From contig JBQTIM010000193.1 in the NCBI GenBank assembly GCA_052388135.1, forward strand, positions 1 to 6,451: a DNA stretch of 6,451 nucleotides. The letters are read 5' to 3'. Below the pieces are notes generated by a model. That model ran no database searches, was not told the origin of the DNA, and worked only from the letters and a program-made list of their open reading frames with translations. Every line of letters starts with the position of its first letter. The stretch's first letter is position 1. Positions 6,352 to 6,451 of this stretch are shown here, piece after piece. This stretch comes from JBQTIM01 sp052388135. Lineage in GTDB: Bacteria > Elusimicrobiota > Elusimicrobia > FEN-1173. The translations under genes and the position numbers were made by a program.

Positions 6352-6365
6352 CGCCACCGGTGGCG
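6352..6365. promoter_or_regulatory. Perfect 14-bp palindrome, possible operator
   Basis: CGCCACCGGTGGCG is a perfect 14-bp palindrome, 25 bp from the TATA-like element and inside the presumed leader of the narB operon. A dimeric regulator could bind it. It does not match an NtcA site (GTA-N8-TAC) and I do not recognise the motif, so the role is inferred from symmetry and position only. Confidence 0.35.
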
Positions 6366-6389
6366 TCGGCCTGCGGACGCCGGCTCTGA

Positions 6390-6398
6390 GTATAATAC
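6390..6398. promoter_or_regulatory. Symmetric -10 element, possible divergent promoter for narB operon
   Basis: GTATAATAC is symmetric about its centre. It reads as a perfect TATAAT on the plus strand (6391-6396) and as TATTATAC on the minus strand. On the minus strand it would start the narB operon with a leader of about 190 nt. On the plus strand it could serve a gene beginning beyond the right edge, where AAAGGA at 6444-6448 region could be its ribosome-binding site. The -35 regions are poor on both sides (TTTTTA on the minus strand), so an activator would be expected. Confidence 0.4.
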
Positions 6399-6451
6399 GC
6401 CTGGCGCCGCCTAAAAACGCCCGGAGCTGGAAAAGGCTTTTCAAAGGACCG

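Noticed and set aside
4078..6414. A 778-codon open frame on the plus strand, fully antisense to the nitrate reductase gene
   Set aside because: Its product shows no family motif and is rich in Arg, Gly, His and Val, as expected for the complement of a GC-rich gene. The minus strand has unambiguous catalytic motifs over the same bases.
6223..6444. A 73-codon minus-strand frame directly upstream of and in frame with narB, ended by a TGA at 6225-6223; considered as a longer reductase N-terminus with a read-through or selenocysteine TGA, or as a separate small gene
   Set aside because: It runs over the TATA-like promoter element, has a weak TTG start, an Arg/Ala/Gly/Pro composition typical of noncoding GC-rich DNA, and no resemblance to reductase sequence. 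The TGA has no reason to be recoded.
1..6451. tRNA, rRNA or CRISPR array
   Set aside because: No regularly spaced repeats and no cloverleaf-like or rRNA-like segments were seen on either strand.

Overview
The window looks like chromosomal DNA of a GC-rich, Gram-negative bacterium. It encodes a periplasmic phosphate-binding protein with a Sec signal peptide and an outer-membrane beta-barrel protein ending in phenylalanine. The sequence does not fix the phylum. All six genes I can support lie on the minus strand, so transcription runs from high to low coordinates. The long plus-strand reading frames are antisense shadows caused by high GC.

Right part (about 6451 down to 2910) is a compact nitrate-assimilation operon. 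A structured upstream region with a symmetric TATA-like promoter element leads into a cytoplasmic molybdopterin nitrate reductase (NarB/NasA type). An 11-nt gap follows, then a 151-residue protein of the 'nitrate reductase associated protein' family. That stop codon overlaps the GTG start of mobA, the enzyme that makes the guanine dinucleotide form of the molybdenum cofactor used by such reductases. The operon therefore carries the enzyme, its dedicated small partner and the last cofactor step. No electron donor, nitrite reductase or nitrate transporter is visible inside the window.

Middle (2706-2909) is a gene-poor strip. It holds an AT-richer 76-bp imperfect inverted repeat that overlaps the end of mobA (a MITE-like or IS-remnant candidate). 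Beyond it is a promoter region with an 11-bp-period direct repeat that resembles a PhoB box.

Left part (2705 down to 1) is a phosphate-starvation unit: a 57-residue unknown protein, a porin of the 'putative porin' type, and pstS. Two near-identical 20-nt Pho-box-like sites (17 of 20 identical) lie upstream of the small gene and upstream of pstS, each 16-18 nt before a TATA-like -10 element. This suggests coordinated PhoB-type control: a porin for entry across the outer membrane and PstS for capture in the periplasm. The small protein would be an uncharacterised member of the same regulon. Downstream of pstS are three GC-rich hairpins without a U-tract, then a possible ribosome-binding site at the very edge, so further pst genes may continue outside the window.
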